Positions 8,997 to 20,422 are shown, counted from the stretch's first letter. The stretch is 64,000 bases of DNA from Tetrapyrgos nigripes (GCA_013368315.1 JAACJM010000061.1:186001-250000); one strand, 5' to 3'. Made by a program: numbers and translations. The notes: generated by a model not told the origin, from the letters alone.

Positions 8997-11900
8997 ATCA
9001 CTCCTCTGCTACGTCGTCAGTAGGAGTAGAACAGTACACCGGACAGTTAAAGAACAATCGATATAGTGTGTTATACCCCTCTAGTGAGCGAGTCTTTCCT
9101 TCAGAGATAAGAATGTCAGCAATCACTCGTAACAGACAGATACCATCAATCACACTCAAAACTAAATTAATCGGCAAAGTTACTGGCAGAAAAATCGACG
9201 CAAACGCTCTAATAGACAGTGGTGCAGAAGGCATAATCATCAATGGCCAATTCGCACAAAAACATCAACTCACCCTTCTTCCTATTAAAAACCCGTTCCC
9301 AGTTTGAAACGTCGACGGCTCCGAAAACACCATGGGATGGGTGCGAGAATACACTATCCAAAATCTCCGTATCTACTCCTGAGACAGCGAGGCGTACCAC
9401 GAAGAAAAGGCCGAGTTCTACGTAACGGACATCGGGGATCACGATATAATCCTCGGTACCAACTGGTTGGAAGAACATAACCCAGATATAGACTGGTCGG
9501 ACTCACGGGTAGACATGACTAGATGCCCAGAGACATGCATCACGGCAAAACCTCCCATTCTCCATTTGAAAACTAAATCCTTGAAATCTACAGTCGTCGA
9601 TCCAAGAACCCACCACAAGGATTACCAAGTCAGATGGTTGGAACCAGTTGGACAATTCAAACCAGTTGCCCAACCAAAAATTGCAGGGCGATGCCGTCGA
9701 ATTCCTATTTGATCGTTCCACCGAAGTTCGGAGGAAACGGCGATCTTTACTGAAGATGATTGCGGGAGAGATATGATCCCAGAACAATGGGAACAGGACG
9801 TAATGGAGGAATTGTTGGGGAAAGAGGAAAGAATAGATGAAGAGGCGCCAGGGCCACCAAACCTGAACATCCGCACAGGGTTCACAAAGGCACAAGAACT
9901 CACAGAGGCAGCCCAGAACATCCAGGTCGATGTACCTCTTAAAGATAAGATTCCCTCACAATATCATCAGTTCTTACAAGTCTTTGACAAACAAACTTCA
10001 GAACGACTACCGAAACGTGGCGAATGGGATCATGCTATCGAGCTAAAACCGGACTTTGAACCGCGTCCCTGCAAAACATACCCTTTATCCCCAAATGAAC
10101 AAAAGGAACTTGATGAATTCATCAAGGAAAACTTAGAGAAAGGGTATATAAGACCGTCGAAGTCTCCTATGGCAAGTCCCTTCTTCTTTGTAAAAAAGAA
10201 AGACGGAAAACTACGACCAGTACAGGACTATCGTGCCCTAAACAAAAGGACCGTCAAAAACGAATACCCCCTACCACTTATATCGGAACTCGTAGACAAA
10301 CTAAAAGGGGCACAGATATTTTCCAAAATCGACCTTAGATGGGGATACAACAATGTACGTATCAAGAAGGGAGACGAATGGAAAGCGGTGTTTAAAACCA
10401 ACCGCGGCCTCTTCGAACCAACGGTGATGTTTTTCGGTCTTATGAACTCTCCAGCTACATTCCAAGCGATGATGAACACTCTATTTAAGGACCTGATCGA
10501 CTCTGGAAAAGTCGTGATTTATATGGACGATATTCTCATATTCACAGAATCACTAGAAGAACATTGATACATGGTGAAACAAGTATTGGCACGACTCCAT
10601 GATAACGATTTATATGCTAAACTGGAAAAATGCACTTTCGAAACTGATTCAGTGGAGTTCCTCGGCCTTATCGTGTCACACAACACATTGGCAATGGACC
10701 CAGTCAAGGTCGAGGGCGTGACTAAATGGCCAATCCCACGCAACGTCAAAGACGTACAATCATTCCTCGGCTTCGGAAACTTTTACCGTCGTTTCATACA
10801 TGATTTCTCAAAAATCGCACGACCACTGTTCGATCTCACGAAAAAGGAGCACCCATGGGAATGGTCTAAGGAAGCTCAAACGGCCTTCCAAGCACTCAAA
10901 GATATGTTTACGACTTCACCAGTCCTCCTCATGCCTGATCATTCTAAACTGTATCGAGTAGAAGTTGATGTGTCAGACTACGCTACAGGAGGTATCCTGC
11001 AACAACAAGGACCGGACGACAAATGGCATCCGGTAGCCTACCTGTCAAAAGCGTTATCCGAAACCGAACGGAATTACGACATTCACGATAAAGAATTACT
11101 AGTGATCATACGCGGACTTGAGGCCTGGCGACACTACCTGGAGGGTGGACCACATACCATCGAAATCTTAACGGATCACGACAACCTTAGATACTTCACC
11201 ACTGCTCAGAAACTTAGCCGCCGACAAGCAAGAATGGCCTTGTTTCTGACCAGATTCGATTTTACGCTCACCCACAAACCCAGGAACTTGAACTGAAGTG
11301 ACCCACTCTCTCGGAGATCGGACCATAAAGAGGGGGTCGAAAACGACAACAAAGACAGGGTTTTGCTCGACCCCAGGTTCTTCAGAATTCGAGCGACACG
11401 GCCAGGAACGGTAACCGCAATAGGAGATACAGAACTGAAAAGGCAGATTAAGGAATGTCCGAAAAAGGATGCCGAAGTCGTAAGTGTGTTACAAACCATC
11501 TTTAACAACGGACCACGTGCGTTGGCAAAGAATCTACAGGAATGGAACTACAAAGACGGAATCATCTTGTTCAGAGGGAAGATTTACATCCCAAACAACC
11601 AACAACTCAGACGGGACATTGTTAAAATACATCACGACAGCCTCACTGCAGGACATCTGGGATGATTCAAAACGTACGAACTCGTCAGTAGAGAATTCTG
11701 GTGGCCTGGTATGTCAGTATTCGTTCGTAACTATGTTGAAGGATGCGCTACCTGTCAGTTAACCAAGGCAAATAACCATCCGGCGCACGTACCACTAATT
11801 CCGAATGAGATACCGGAACGACCCTTTGGCACAATTACAACCGACTTCATCACAGATCTGCCAGAATGTGACGGCTTTAATGCAATTCACGTCACAGTTG

Positions 11901-13102
11901 ACCGTTCAACAAAAACAGTTGTTATTTCTCCATGCAGAAAGGATATCAATAGCAACGGAACAATTGACCTATTGTTCAACAACACTTGGCGACGATATGG
12001 CTTGTGGGACAAAATGATATCTGACCACGGACCTCAATTCGCAAGCCAAGTGATGAAAGGGATATACGCTAAGTTAGGTATCACCTCGGCACTCAGTACA
12101 GCTTATCATCCACAAACAGATGGTGAGACAGAAAGGTTCAATCAAGAACTCGAACAGTATCTTCGAACCTTCTGTAACTATCGCCAAGACGATTGGGTTA
12201 AATACCTACCTTACGCCGAATTTTGCCACAACACCCGAGTTCATTCAGCAACCGGGAAGTTGCCGTTCGAACTACTTCATGGATACCTACCCCGACTCTT
12301 CCCTTCCATCAATCCAACTTCACACGTACCAAAAGTCGAAGAACGCCTTCAAAACTTGGACACTCTCCGAGAAGAGCTAAAAGCAAGTCTGGCGACAGCG
12401 GCAGAACAGATGAAGGAACAGAACAAGGACTATACTAGCGAAGGAAAGAAGTTTAAGGTTGGGGACAAAGTATTGCTAGACGGAAAGAATTTGAAGACAA
12501 TGAGGCCGAAAGCTAAGTTGACAAATCGTTGTCACGGACCGTTCGAAATCACTGACGTTATCAGTGAAGTCAATTACCGACTCAAATTACCGAATAGTTG
12601 GCGCATTCATCCAGTGTTCCACGCTTCACTCCTATTGCCATACAACGAAACCGAAGCTCACGGAGTGAACTATCCGGGAGAACCGGCTGAGTTACTTCCC
12701 GAAGACAATGAATATGATGTGGAAGCAATTCTAGATTCGAAACCAACGAGGAACCATTGGGGAGTACAATACCTTGTCAAATGGTTGGACTATGCTGATT
12801 CAGAGAATTCATGGGAACCGGCGTCAGGATTGACGAAGGTGAAGGAGATGATCGAAACCTTCCATCAACAGCATCCAAATGCGTATCGACCCAAAAACCT
12901 GATATGCCCTGGAACAACGGTACGTTCACTAGGAATCGCCATAGAAGATATCTGGCGAAGTACCCGTGTGCTTCAAGCGAAAGCACAACTCCGAGGAGAA
13001 ACACTACTACGAACCGCTGGTATTCTATGCCCTCCTTCCCACCCCACTCGGCAATCGAACTCAGACTTTTGTCATCATTCATCGATCGCATTCCCTCGTT
13101 AA
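8984..13102 (+). pseudogene. pol: Pol polyprotein (protease, reverse transcriptase, RNase H, integrase, chromodomain), broken by six TGA codons
   Basis: One reading frame runs from 8984 to the TAA at 13100-13102. It is interrupted only by TGA at 9305, 9380, 9710, 10565, 11294 and 11663. Landmarks in order: protease DSGAE at 9215; reverse transcriptase [17 protein letters not shown] and catalytic YMDD at 10520-10531; RNase H VEVDVSDYA near 10960; integrase zinc-binding H...H...CATC around 11630-11757; the integrase catalytic Asp, Asp and Glu in TTDFITDLP, SDHGPQF and TDGETERFNQE between 11839 and 12140; chromodomain YLVKWLDYADSENSWEP at about 12765-12820, expected to bind histone H3 and guide insertion. 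At several stops family alignment expects Arg (for example after GHLG and in front of SDPLSRR), which fits CGA to TGA change. No frameshift is seen, so decay is recent. Confidence 0.92.
11326..11337 (+). promoter_or_regulatory. Candidate central polypurine tract
   Basis: TAAAGAGGGGGT inside pol, at the RNase H-integrase boundary, is identical over 12 bases to the polypurine tract in front of the 3' LTR (13800-13811). In lentiviruses and Ty1 a second tract primes extra plus-strand DNA synthesis; a similar role here is inferred. Confidence 0.4.
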
Positions 13103-13268
13103 TGGCGTCTACTGTCAAACCCGTCTCCGAACGATAACCTGACTGTTCGTTCAACATTTACACCATACAAACCAACAACTATAAAGATCCCTCTCCACAC
13201 CAAAGAACGGCAGAACATCATCCACCGCTACCAGTCCAACAACAATCACCCACACTCTCGTCATAACA

Positions 13269-13802
13269 ATGTCTACCACTTCCTCCACCGACACTATCGC
13301 TCATACCGCACACCCAACCAATAGGGGACGTTGCACCTACGGAAAACACTCAGGACGTCAATGTCGGCTCTCAAAACAGCACGCAGGACCTCACAACAGA
13401 TGTCAACGCTGCACGTGGGGGGGAGAGGATGGACCGGGGCGATGTAGATTGGGCAGAGGACATCAAGCTAGATGTGTCGTTCAGTGGACATCCCTACGAG
13501 CGGAACACAGAGGGAACCTGGGATGGGGAGACAGCAGTATATGGGGCGCACACATCACCCTACAATATGATAATGACGATGGAGGGAATGGAGCGGGCTG
13601 GGGTACAGCGACCGACACAACGGGATGGGGGGACTTAACAGACTGGAACGATCCTAGGTGGGATGCTGCAAACTACACAGAAGGATGGGACGGCTTAATG
13701 AAGTACTGGCCGAGTCAGGGAGACCTGGACAGGCGACTTCGCGAACAATGGGCGAAACACTGGAAAAGCAGCCTGCCGAGCTCCAGTGAAAGCTCGTCCT
13801 AA
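13269..13802 (+). CDS. Extra retrotransposon ORF: cysteine/histidine modules plus GW-rich tail
   Basis: A 177-residue ORF lies between pol and the polypurine tract, where gypsy elements sometimes carry env or other accessory genes. The ATG at 13269 has a favourable ACAATG context. I do not recognise the family. Residues 22-45 and 48-69 form two related modules: C-x9-C-x5-H-x3-H-x2-C and C-x10-C-x5-H-x3-C, both starting CT(Y/W)G and containing C-R-L, suggesting metal binding. Residues about 80-145 are rich in Gly/Trp/Asp with four GW dipeptides (LGWGDSS, AGWGTAT, TGWGDLT, EGWDG). The C-terminus is charged then Ser-rich. There is no signal peptide or membrane segment, so it is not a classical envelope protein. 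It is fully open although pol has six stops. GW motifs can bind Argonaute proteins, but that function is speculation here. Confidence 0.6.
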   Translation: MSTTSSTDTIAHTAHPTNRGRCTYGKHSGRQCRLSKQHAGPHNRCQRCTWGGEDGPGRCRLGRGHQARCVVQWTSLRAEHRGNLGWGDSSIWGAHITLQYDNDDGGNGAGWGTATDTTGWGDLTDWNDPRWDAANYTEGWDGLMKYWPSQGDLDRRLREQWAKHWKSSLPSSSESSS

Positions 13803-13810
13803 AGAGGGGG
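13801..13810 (+). promoter_or_regulatory. 3' polypurine tract
   Basis: AAAGAGGGGG sits three bases before the TG of the 3' LTR and overlaps the stop of the third ORF. It is the expected RNase H-resistant primer for plus-strand synthesis. Confidence 0.85.
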
Positions 13811-13813
13811 TAA

Positions 13814-14331
13814 TGTCATGAATTGTCCCCCGCCTATTCATTTCCTTTCTATTCTTTTCCCTTTACTACCTATTTCCCACTTTAACCCCATAAATACCAA
13901 CCATTTCTCATCATCGTCTATAGTTACCATCTTTACAGATCTATGACTCACACTCTTATCTCCTCCGATCCCTATCTCCATGGACATTCTCACTGTCAAT
14001 CATTCCTTATGATCCAGTACCTTCATCTATCCATATTTAGCCTATCACCTTCTCGCCCTTGACGTTTCCACATGATACTGTCTATTATTACTGATTCTTT
14101 CCCATCTGTTCATATTTTACTTATATACCTGTGATCCTTGTAACCTATTCCTTAGTTCGTTCACTTCATCTCCGCTCTGTACTCTTACTACGCAGTGTAG
14201 AGCCTAGTCAGCTTACTTTCTCTCTATCTCTCTATCTCTCTATCTCTCTTGACCAATCTATTTCTCTTGTAAACCGGCTTTCTCGTATTGTGTGACTTGG
14301 GTGGTTATTGAGTGTATCGACAACCTTGACA
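13814..14331 (+). repeat. 3' LTR of the chromovirus
   Basis: 518 bp, TGTCATGAAT to CCTTGACA, followed by target duplication GTCTG. Four transitions separate it from the 5' LTR (13824, 14168, 14178, 14192), each changing a CpG to TpG or CpA in one copy. Confidence 0.95.
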
Positions 14332-14575
14332 GTCTGTCACTTAAGAGGGTTTCGTGGGATGAATGGAACCTGGGGGTGGGACAAATGAGCAAAGCTGTGA
14401 AGATATAAAGACAAGTGAGGAGGGGTGGGGTGAAATTATTAGGATAGAGTAATGTATTGTAATTTTATAAAGATCAATGTACATATGGGTATATTGAGTG
14501 AAGAGAAAACTTGAGAATATATTAAATACTAACAAACTAGATATCTATGTAGGTACTAGAACTTCTGAATTAATC
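14332..14575. repeat. Rest of unit 0 spacer (block W)
   Basis: TTAAGAGG...GGGTGGGGT and the AGATATCTATGTAGGTA word match 30485-30733 and 59463-59738. It holds the 3' flank of the first ankyrin gene; no gene of its own. Confidence 0.6.
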
Positions 14576-17500
14576 CTACCCAATGGCTCCATGTTCTCGC
14601 AGATATTTCACTATCTCTGGTTTGCGTCCTGTCTGTGCTGCTTTGAGTGCAGACCTGTGTGCCCCTCCCTTTGCATTAACATCTGCCCCCTTCTCCATGA
14701 GATACTTGACAATATCTAAATTTCCAATTGCTGCTGCTTGCAATGCAAACCCATGATATGAGGCCTTTGCATTAGCATTGACATCTGCCCCCTTCTCCAC
14801 AAGATACTTGACAATATCCAACTTCCCCCAATATGCTGCTGCTTGCAATGCAAACCCATATTCCCCTCCCTCTGAATTAACATCTGCCCCCATCTCCACA
14901 AGATACTTTACAATATCCAAATGTCCCCAAAATGCTGCTGCTTGCAATGCAAACCCAAAATACCCTCTCTCTGCATTAACATCTGCCCCCTTCTCCACAA
15001 GATACTTGACAATATCCAAATTTCCCTCACATGCTGCTGCTTGCAATGCAAACCCATATTCCCCTCCCTTTGCATTAACATCTGCCCCCTTCTCCACAAG
15101 ATACTTGACAATATCCAAATGTCCCCAAAATGCTGCTGCTTGCAATGCAAATCCATAAAACCCTCCCTCTGCATTAACATTTGCCCCATTTTTAACCAAG
15201 ACCTTGACTATATGGAAGTATCCATTTCTAGCTGCACCATGAAGTGCATATCCTGGTTCTTGAGGAGGAAAGTGAGAAATCTCCTTAGCCTTTCTCCAGA
15301 GGCTGTAGAGCGATGAACAGACTTTGTGATTGTCTGTTTCATCCCTCTTCCTCAGTGTATCCCATATGAAGGCTTGAATGGAATTCCAGTCAAGTTCCAC
15401 ATAGCAGTTCAAAGCTGGTTGAAAGGCAGAGATTCCCCCCCCTGAATCTTTAAGAGCAGTATCATGGAAAACACCATGTATGGCCTGATGAACCACCTCC
15501 TGGATGGAATTGTTTGATTGCAGAGATTGTAGCCATTTAAGACAATAAGCCAACATAGTGTGATGTCGAGTAGATGAGGATGATAGTCGGTAATTGTCTC
15601 TCCATGTGGGAGGGATAAGGTGAAGAAACATGGCCTCAGCATTTCTGAGAGATGTATCTGGAGCAGAGGGCCATTTAGGCTGAGAAAGATTTTGAAGGTG
15701 GTTGGCCTGAAAACGATAATGATATTTTTTCCCATGATAATTGACTAGTTTCAAAAGATGTTGAATAATGTTGAGAGGAAACATAAGAAGTTGGAGAAGG
15801 GAAAATAGTATTGGGACTCGATATGGGCATTGAATGTGAATGACAGGGATAATGATGCTCCCAAAATACACCAGGAAGGAGATGATAGTGACAGAGATCA
15901 CAATCCAACAAAGGGACTGATGAAGCTCTGAAACATAGACTGAAAGGCCAACCATGAAGAGGCCAAGGGAGGCATGGAGTATAATAGGTAAGAGTCCAAT
16001 GATCTCGGGAACTTTCCACTTTTCAAACCCAAGGTAGCGGAATTGACGAATTTTGGCACGCTCCTGAGCATTACCAGTGGGAAGGGAGAAGTTATATGCT
16101 TGAAGCCATTGCTTAACAAGCACAGAGAGAAGAGCTGTAGCCAGTGAGAGGGAGAGGGAGGCAAAGAACAGACCATTGATCCACAGATCATTGGTGGTGA
16201 CATCTGCAGTGTCTAGGTTGACTGATGTCTGTGGTACAGCATTGAGTGCAGTGGTGTTCCCAGCAGCACGAAACAGCTGGTTCTGCTCAAACATAAGACT
16301 TGCTGTAATCCTGGTGTAATCTGGTTGAAGATTGACAACAGTGGAAATGACAAAGGATGTCACTACAGCAGAAAAGAGTGCCGCCTAGTAATCAGGTCAA
16401 TAAAGTATTATATATAAACCATATTTCACACTCACAAAGACAAGAAGGGCATCAAGAGTGTCCCTGAAACCCCTCAACATCTCGTCATCAAAAGTTTCTG
16501 CCTCATCAAGATAAACCTTCCATACTCGAGCGTTCTCACCAGCCTCCTTGCCAAACTCATCTGCTGGGTATTTCTGAGTATAGTCATAGTCTCGGGTTCC
16601 TAAGAGAATGGTTGATTAATCAGAGAGTTGTAGGATTATCATAAAGACTCACCAGTGTATGAACTCTGGTATTCTGGGATACCCAGCAGCTGGTGAAGAT
16701 TCTTTTGCTTCTTCACAGCATCATGCTGATAAGTTGGGTTACTTGGCTTTGCATTTTCAGAGCCCATGTCTACAGTACAGCCACCATGTAGTCAATGAAA
16801 ACAGGCATTCTATCCAATATACTATGATTACTCACTGGTTTCAGGAAGTGAGGAAAGAAGTGCAGCTATACCCTCCAAGATTTGTACAACAATATTATCT
16901 GGCGACTTGTCACCTTCCAATTCTGAAAGATAATCAATATTCAGTACAGGACCAACAGGACAAGACAGTGTTACCTACCGTTGTTGGTATCTTAAGAATG
17001 TGGTTCACCCAGTACACCAGGAGCAGTCTCATCCTTGGTGTCTGCATACATGTGAGAGGTCATTTCTTTCAAAAGTAGGTAATTACTTACTATTGTTCAC
17101 TGTAGGTTCAGACTTGGAATTTTCTTCCATAACATTATGGACTAACAGAACAGTCAGTATCCAAGTCAGACAAAGAAACAACAGCAGACTCACCTTCGGA
17201 ATCTGTCCAAGCATCCTGAGCATTTGAGGAACGCCGGGAAGCCGTACTGTTTGAATGAACGGAGTGTCCAGTAGACTGAGGCAAGGCTGCATTCGTTCCG
17301 ATATCTCCGCCAGTATGCTGAGCGGCAGATCCCGGCTTCACCGGAACACCCGCAGTGCTGGCGGGAACAGATTGGGATGGGCCAAATTTCGGCTCTGCAG
17401 TTGCATTCGAGTCAGCGGCGCCATTGGTAAATCTAGCCAAACGACAGACTCACCCTTCCCCTTTCCTTTCTCGTTTCCAACCCTATCTCCTGCCGGCGCA

Positions 17501-17643
17501 GAGGATTTCTCGGAGGATTGACGCCGTCCGATGCCTGCCTGTCCCTTCTCTGCGTCACTCAGGCTATTTCGAGCTTCTTCCGAGGGTTGTGGGATGTTTG
17601 GAACGGAGGGGGGGATTTTGCGCTGGGATTGTGGGTCGTTCAT
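14576..17643 (-). CDS. DUF6535-ankyrin membrane protein, copy A (7 ankyrin repeats; nonsense codon in exon 4)
   Basis: ATG at 17643, stop TAG at 14578-14576, same eight-exon plan as copy B. The last exon (16384-14576) holds four hydrophobic segments: AALFSAVVTSFV, INGLFFASLSLSLATALLS, IIGLLPIILHASLGLFMVGL, and LCWIVISVTIISFLVYFGSI. Together with DEAETFDDEMLRGFRDTLD in exon 7 these define a DUF6535 domain. A cytosolic linker and seven repeats of about 33 residues (FALQAAAFWGHLDIVKYL, VEKGADVNAKGG) follow. The N-terminus is Ser/Pro-rich and disordered. In exon 4 the codon that is CAA in copies B and C is TAA (16994-16992), after GEPHS. Because exons 2-6 are all phase 1-1, skipping exon 4 would keep frame, or translation could begin at the ATG of exon 6; otherwise the copy is dead. 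Molecular function of the family is unknown. Confidence 0.8.
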
Positions 17644-19090
17644 GGTGCGTGTGGTGGTGGTGGTGGTAGTAGAAAGAGCCAACGTGTGTACTGGAAGTAT
17701 GATACCACAACAGCAACGCGCATGGAAGGCATGTGATCGACAAATTTGGAACTCGCCGTTTGTCGCGACTCGACGTCGTCTTCCACTATTCAAAATTTGA
17801 TCAGCTTGTACATCTCCACCTTCTACTCATTCTCTTCCTTTCTCTGCCTATTCTTACGCGTCTGTTCACTTTAACGCCGAGTCACTTTGGCTGTTCGCTC
17901 GCATGCCCGGTCACCCACTCCATCTTGTCAGTTCCCTCGGTGTTTCTTCTAAAACCCGTGCCCTGAACACCGTTCCGTCCTTCCTCAGCTCATATCCAGC
18001 GAAAGTCTTCCTCATTTTCCGCAAGGCCGTTCATCACACCCAACGCCTCTCCCCCGCATAAATGCCAGTTCTGCATATGGACTATCGTTGACTTTGGGCT
18101 AGTCAGTCGTCTGAAATCCCTCCCCACCTCGTCACTTGAAGACCGAATTTATTCTCAAATGCATGAAAAGGAAACGTACCAGGTACCAGAGAGGTTTGGC
18201 GAATGGGGCCCAAGCCGGGGGTGCGAATGAGAGGGCTTCTGTGGGTGCGAGTGGAACGAAGAGTGATGCGGGTTTGGGTTCTGCTCAGCTTGGTGGTAAA
18301 GCCATCCTTGGAGGTGAGTTGTCTCATACATATTTTTTAACAACAGACGACTGATACTACTTCTTTTTTTCGTTTTCTGTCTTCTTTTCTTTCTATGTAT
18401 CTGGCCACTGAAGCAACCTCCATACCCACGTCCACGTCCACGTCAAGACTTACAAACGTCGACCGTAACCTCTCGGAATCATTCTGTTTCTCGCCAACCC
18501 CATCTCCAACACATCGACCGCATCCAATGACCTAGACACCCCCTCACCCATTCGCTCTCATGCCGCCGTTACCATCTCTTCATACGGTGTCAGAGTTGAT
18601 TGAGGATTCGCAAAAGCCTGAACGGTTCCAAAGGTGGTTTGGCCGCAGAAAGAGCAGCAGCCGGTGCTGCTGGACGAAGAGAATGACTCAAAATGTCTCT
18701 CCTCGTCTCCAAGATACACACTTTCTTGCGTGCCCGTTGCCCTCCACTTCTTCCATCCCCGACGCAGATGCACAGCCACTCCAATGACCGTAAACCTAAC
18801 CCCAACCCCAACCTCCTGCCCTTCTCCACCTTCAACAAAGAACTCACACTCACGAGAAGGGTTTTCTTCGAATCGCCGCCTAAACCAACCGAACGGCTCG
18901 GAGCGTCTTTTGACTGACGAGAGGAAAGGACAGGTTTGGGTGGGTGTAAAGGAGGTTTGGGACCGGGGATGATAATGTTAAGGTGTTTTCGTTGGTTTTT
19001 GGAAGTAGAGTTGCCACGATGTGATGATGAGGGAGAACGTAGTGGTGGTAGTGGTAGTGGATGGGTATGAGAGACGATACCTAAGGTACA
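17644..19090 (+). pseudogene. P block of unit 1: degenerate copy of an unrecognised Ser/Gly-rich gene family
   Basis: Recurrent coding-like pieces on the plus strand, never joined in one open frame: HLLLILFLSLPILTRL, then GANERASVGASGTKSDAG ending at a GTGAGT donor near 18310, TEATSIPTSTSTSR after an intron, EDSQKPERFQRWFGRRK, and EENDSKCLSSSPRYTLSC near 18660. In copy P of unit 4 and in P2 the second exon is preceded by CTAG, a proper acceptor; here it is CTGG, so splicing is probably broken. The bases at 17646-17673 are a CAC/GTG repeat in front of the divergent ankyrin gene. No domain recognised. Confidence 0.4.
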
Positions 19091-20120
19091 TTTCCTTTCA
19101 TCGTTTTGGTTCTCTTCTCCCGGTTTTGGTTTCGTTCTCAGTGTCGGTTTGATTCTTTCGAGTTGTCCTTTTTTGCCTTTTTTGCCTCAAATTTTATTTC
19201 ATATCGACGATAAACACTTAATAACCACTTCTTTCTCCTCTTCTTCGTCCAGACGTCTCGCCCAACCCACACACATGCTCCCTGACTCCCTTTCCCTATG
19301 TCCCTGCCCAATGCTCCCAACTCAACTCCTTTGCCTGCTCCCAAGTCAATAGATGTCTTCACCTCGTTCCTATGTTGCCCACTCCAGCATCACCAGAGTG
19401 CAGGTGCTGGTACTTCACTGCCTGGACATTTCGAGATTTAGGTCTGGATTGGTCAAGTCCAGGCAACGATCAAGTGTCTTGGGCAAATCTTTACTCCAAG
19501 GCTTCAGGCCCTGACGAAGGGCAATCCTTACACTCTTCTACGTACCTCTGGATTCACCGTTCCTTATAATCGTCGTCGTCATCGTCGTCAAAATCTCGAC
19601 ATTTTGACTATCACGCATGTCACATCAGTCACACCTGTCACATACAAATCCAAAGGCTCAACATCATAGCACGCCAACACTCTGCGCAATTCTCGCCAAA
19701 CTCACAGTGGTGATTTCTGGACACTACTGGATACTCTGGATGGATCCCGGATGACCTCGAAGCTGCTGGTTTTGAAAATATCTCGATGGTTTGGTTTTTT
19801 GGATGACGAACCTACGATGGCTGCTAGCGCACTCGGTCCATCTGCGTTCGCTTTGAGGCTTTCGGTGAAGCTTCCTACATGATGTATTTTGCTTTGTGTG
19901 GAGTTGGGTCTTTCTAGTGCCCTGGTGTTCAGAGATATCACGATTACTACTAGTATGTTTGTTGACTCGGATATCAATCCCAAAAGACTCTTTAAGTACT
20001 TGGGACAACCCAGAGTCCGTTATGGCTTTTCTTTCGTTAGGAATTGTTACATCAGATGTGTTATAGTGTTATGAATTTATACATGTGCTATTAGCACAGC
20101 GTGCTAATGGTCTAAGTTTT
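19091..20120 (+). repeat. Q block of unit 1
   Basis: Pyrimidine-rich intron-like sequence ending TTCGTCCAG at about 19254, then an exon-like piece starting ACGTCTCGCCCAACCC. It continues through a CGTCGTCATCGTCGTC microsatellite (19571-19589) and the CACGCCAACACTCTG segment, and ends at about 20071 with TTA, which is the empty site of the Harbinger insertion in unit 3. Matching blocks are at 35600-36760 and 41200-42124. No intact ORF. Confidence 0.5.
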
Positions 20121-20422
20121 CTACAGCAAAAATGACGACAATTATCAACTATATACTATATGCTACGTGACTAGGAGACATAGCCCATCCTTCCTCATCA
20201 CCCGCATCGACTAGCATCTCTACCACTCCCAACTCCTCTCTGTTTCCTGGTGGGCAAAGACTAACCTATTATTACACAGTCACGAAACTTGGATTCAGAT
20301 GGAGGTGGTTCTGATATCAAAAATGACAGAGTCTTGATGGAAATTGAACGGGGCCAAAGCTGGGGTAGGATCGTCGTCAGCATCCGAGTACCAGGTACTG
20401 GCGATAATAGCAACGACGTTGT

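Larger units (their letters stand above)
6294..14331 (+). mobile_element. Full-length Ty3/gypsy chromovirus LTR retrotransposon
   Basis: Two 518-bp LTRs (TG...CA) enclose gag, an interrupted pol with protease-RT-RNase H-integrase-chromodomain order, a third ORF and a polypurine tract. The 5-bp target duplication GTCTG lies at 6289-6293 and 14332-14336. The paralogous spacer at 59459-59463 carries a single GTCTG in GGGTCTGTTAAGAGG, an empty site supporting the borders. The element is 8,038 bp. The integrase-RT order and C-terminal chromodomain place it among chromoviruses. Pol is broken by six in-frame TGA codons, so this copy cannot make a complete Pol without suppression. Confidence 0.95.

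Noticed and set aside
14600..15200. Regular spacing of about 100 bp suggesting a CRISPR-like array
   Set aside because: The period is the 33-residue ankyrin repeat in coding sequence, in a fungal genome.
17531..17800. Plus-strand ORFs over exon 1 of the ankyrin genes
   Set aside because: Antisense shadows of the conserved MNDPQSQRK exon; contain the GTG-repeat Val runs.
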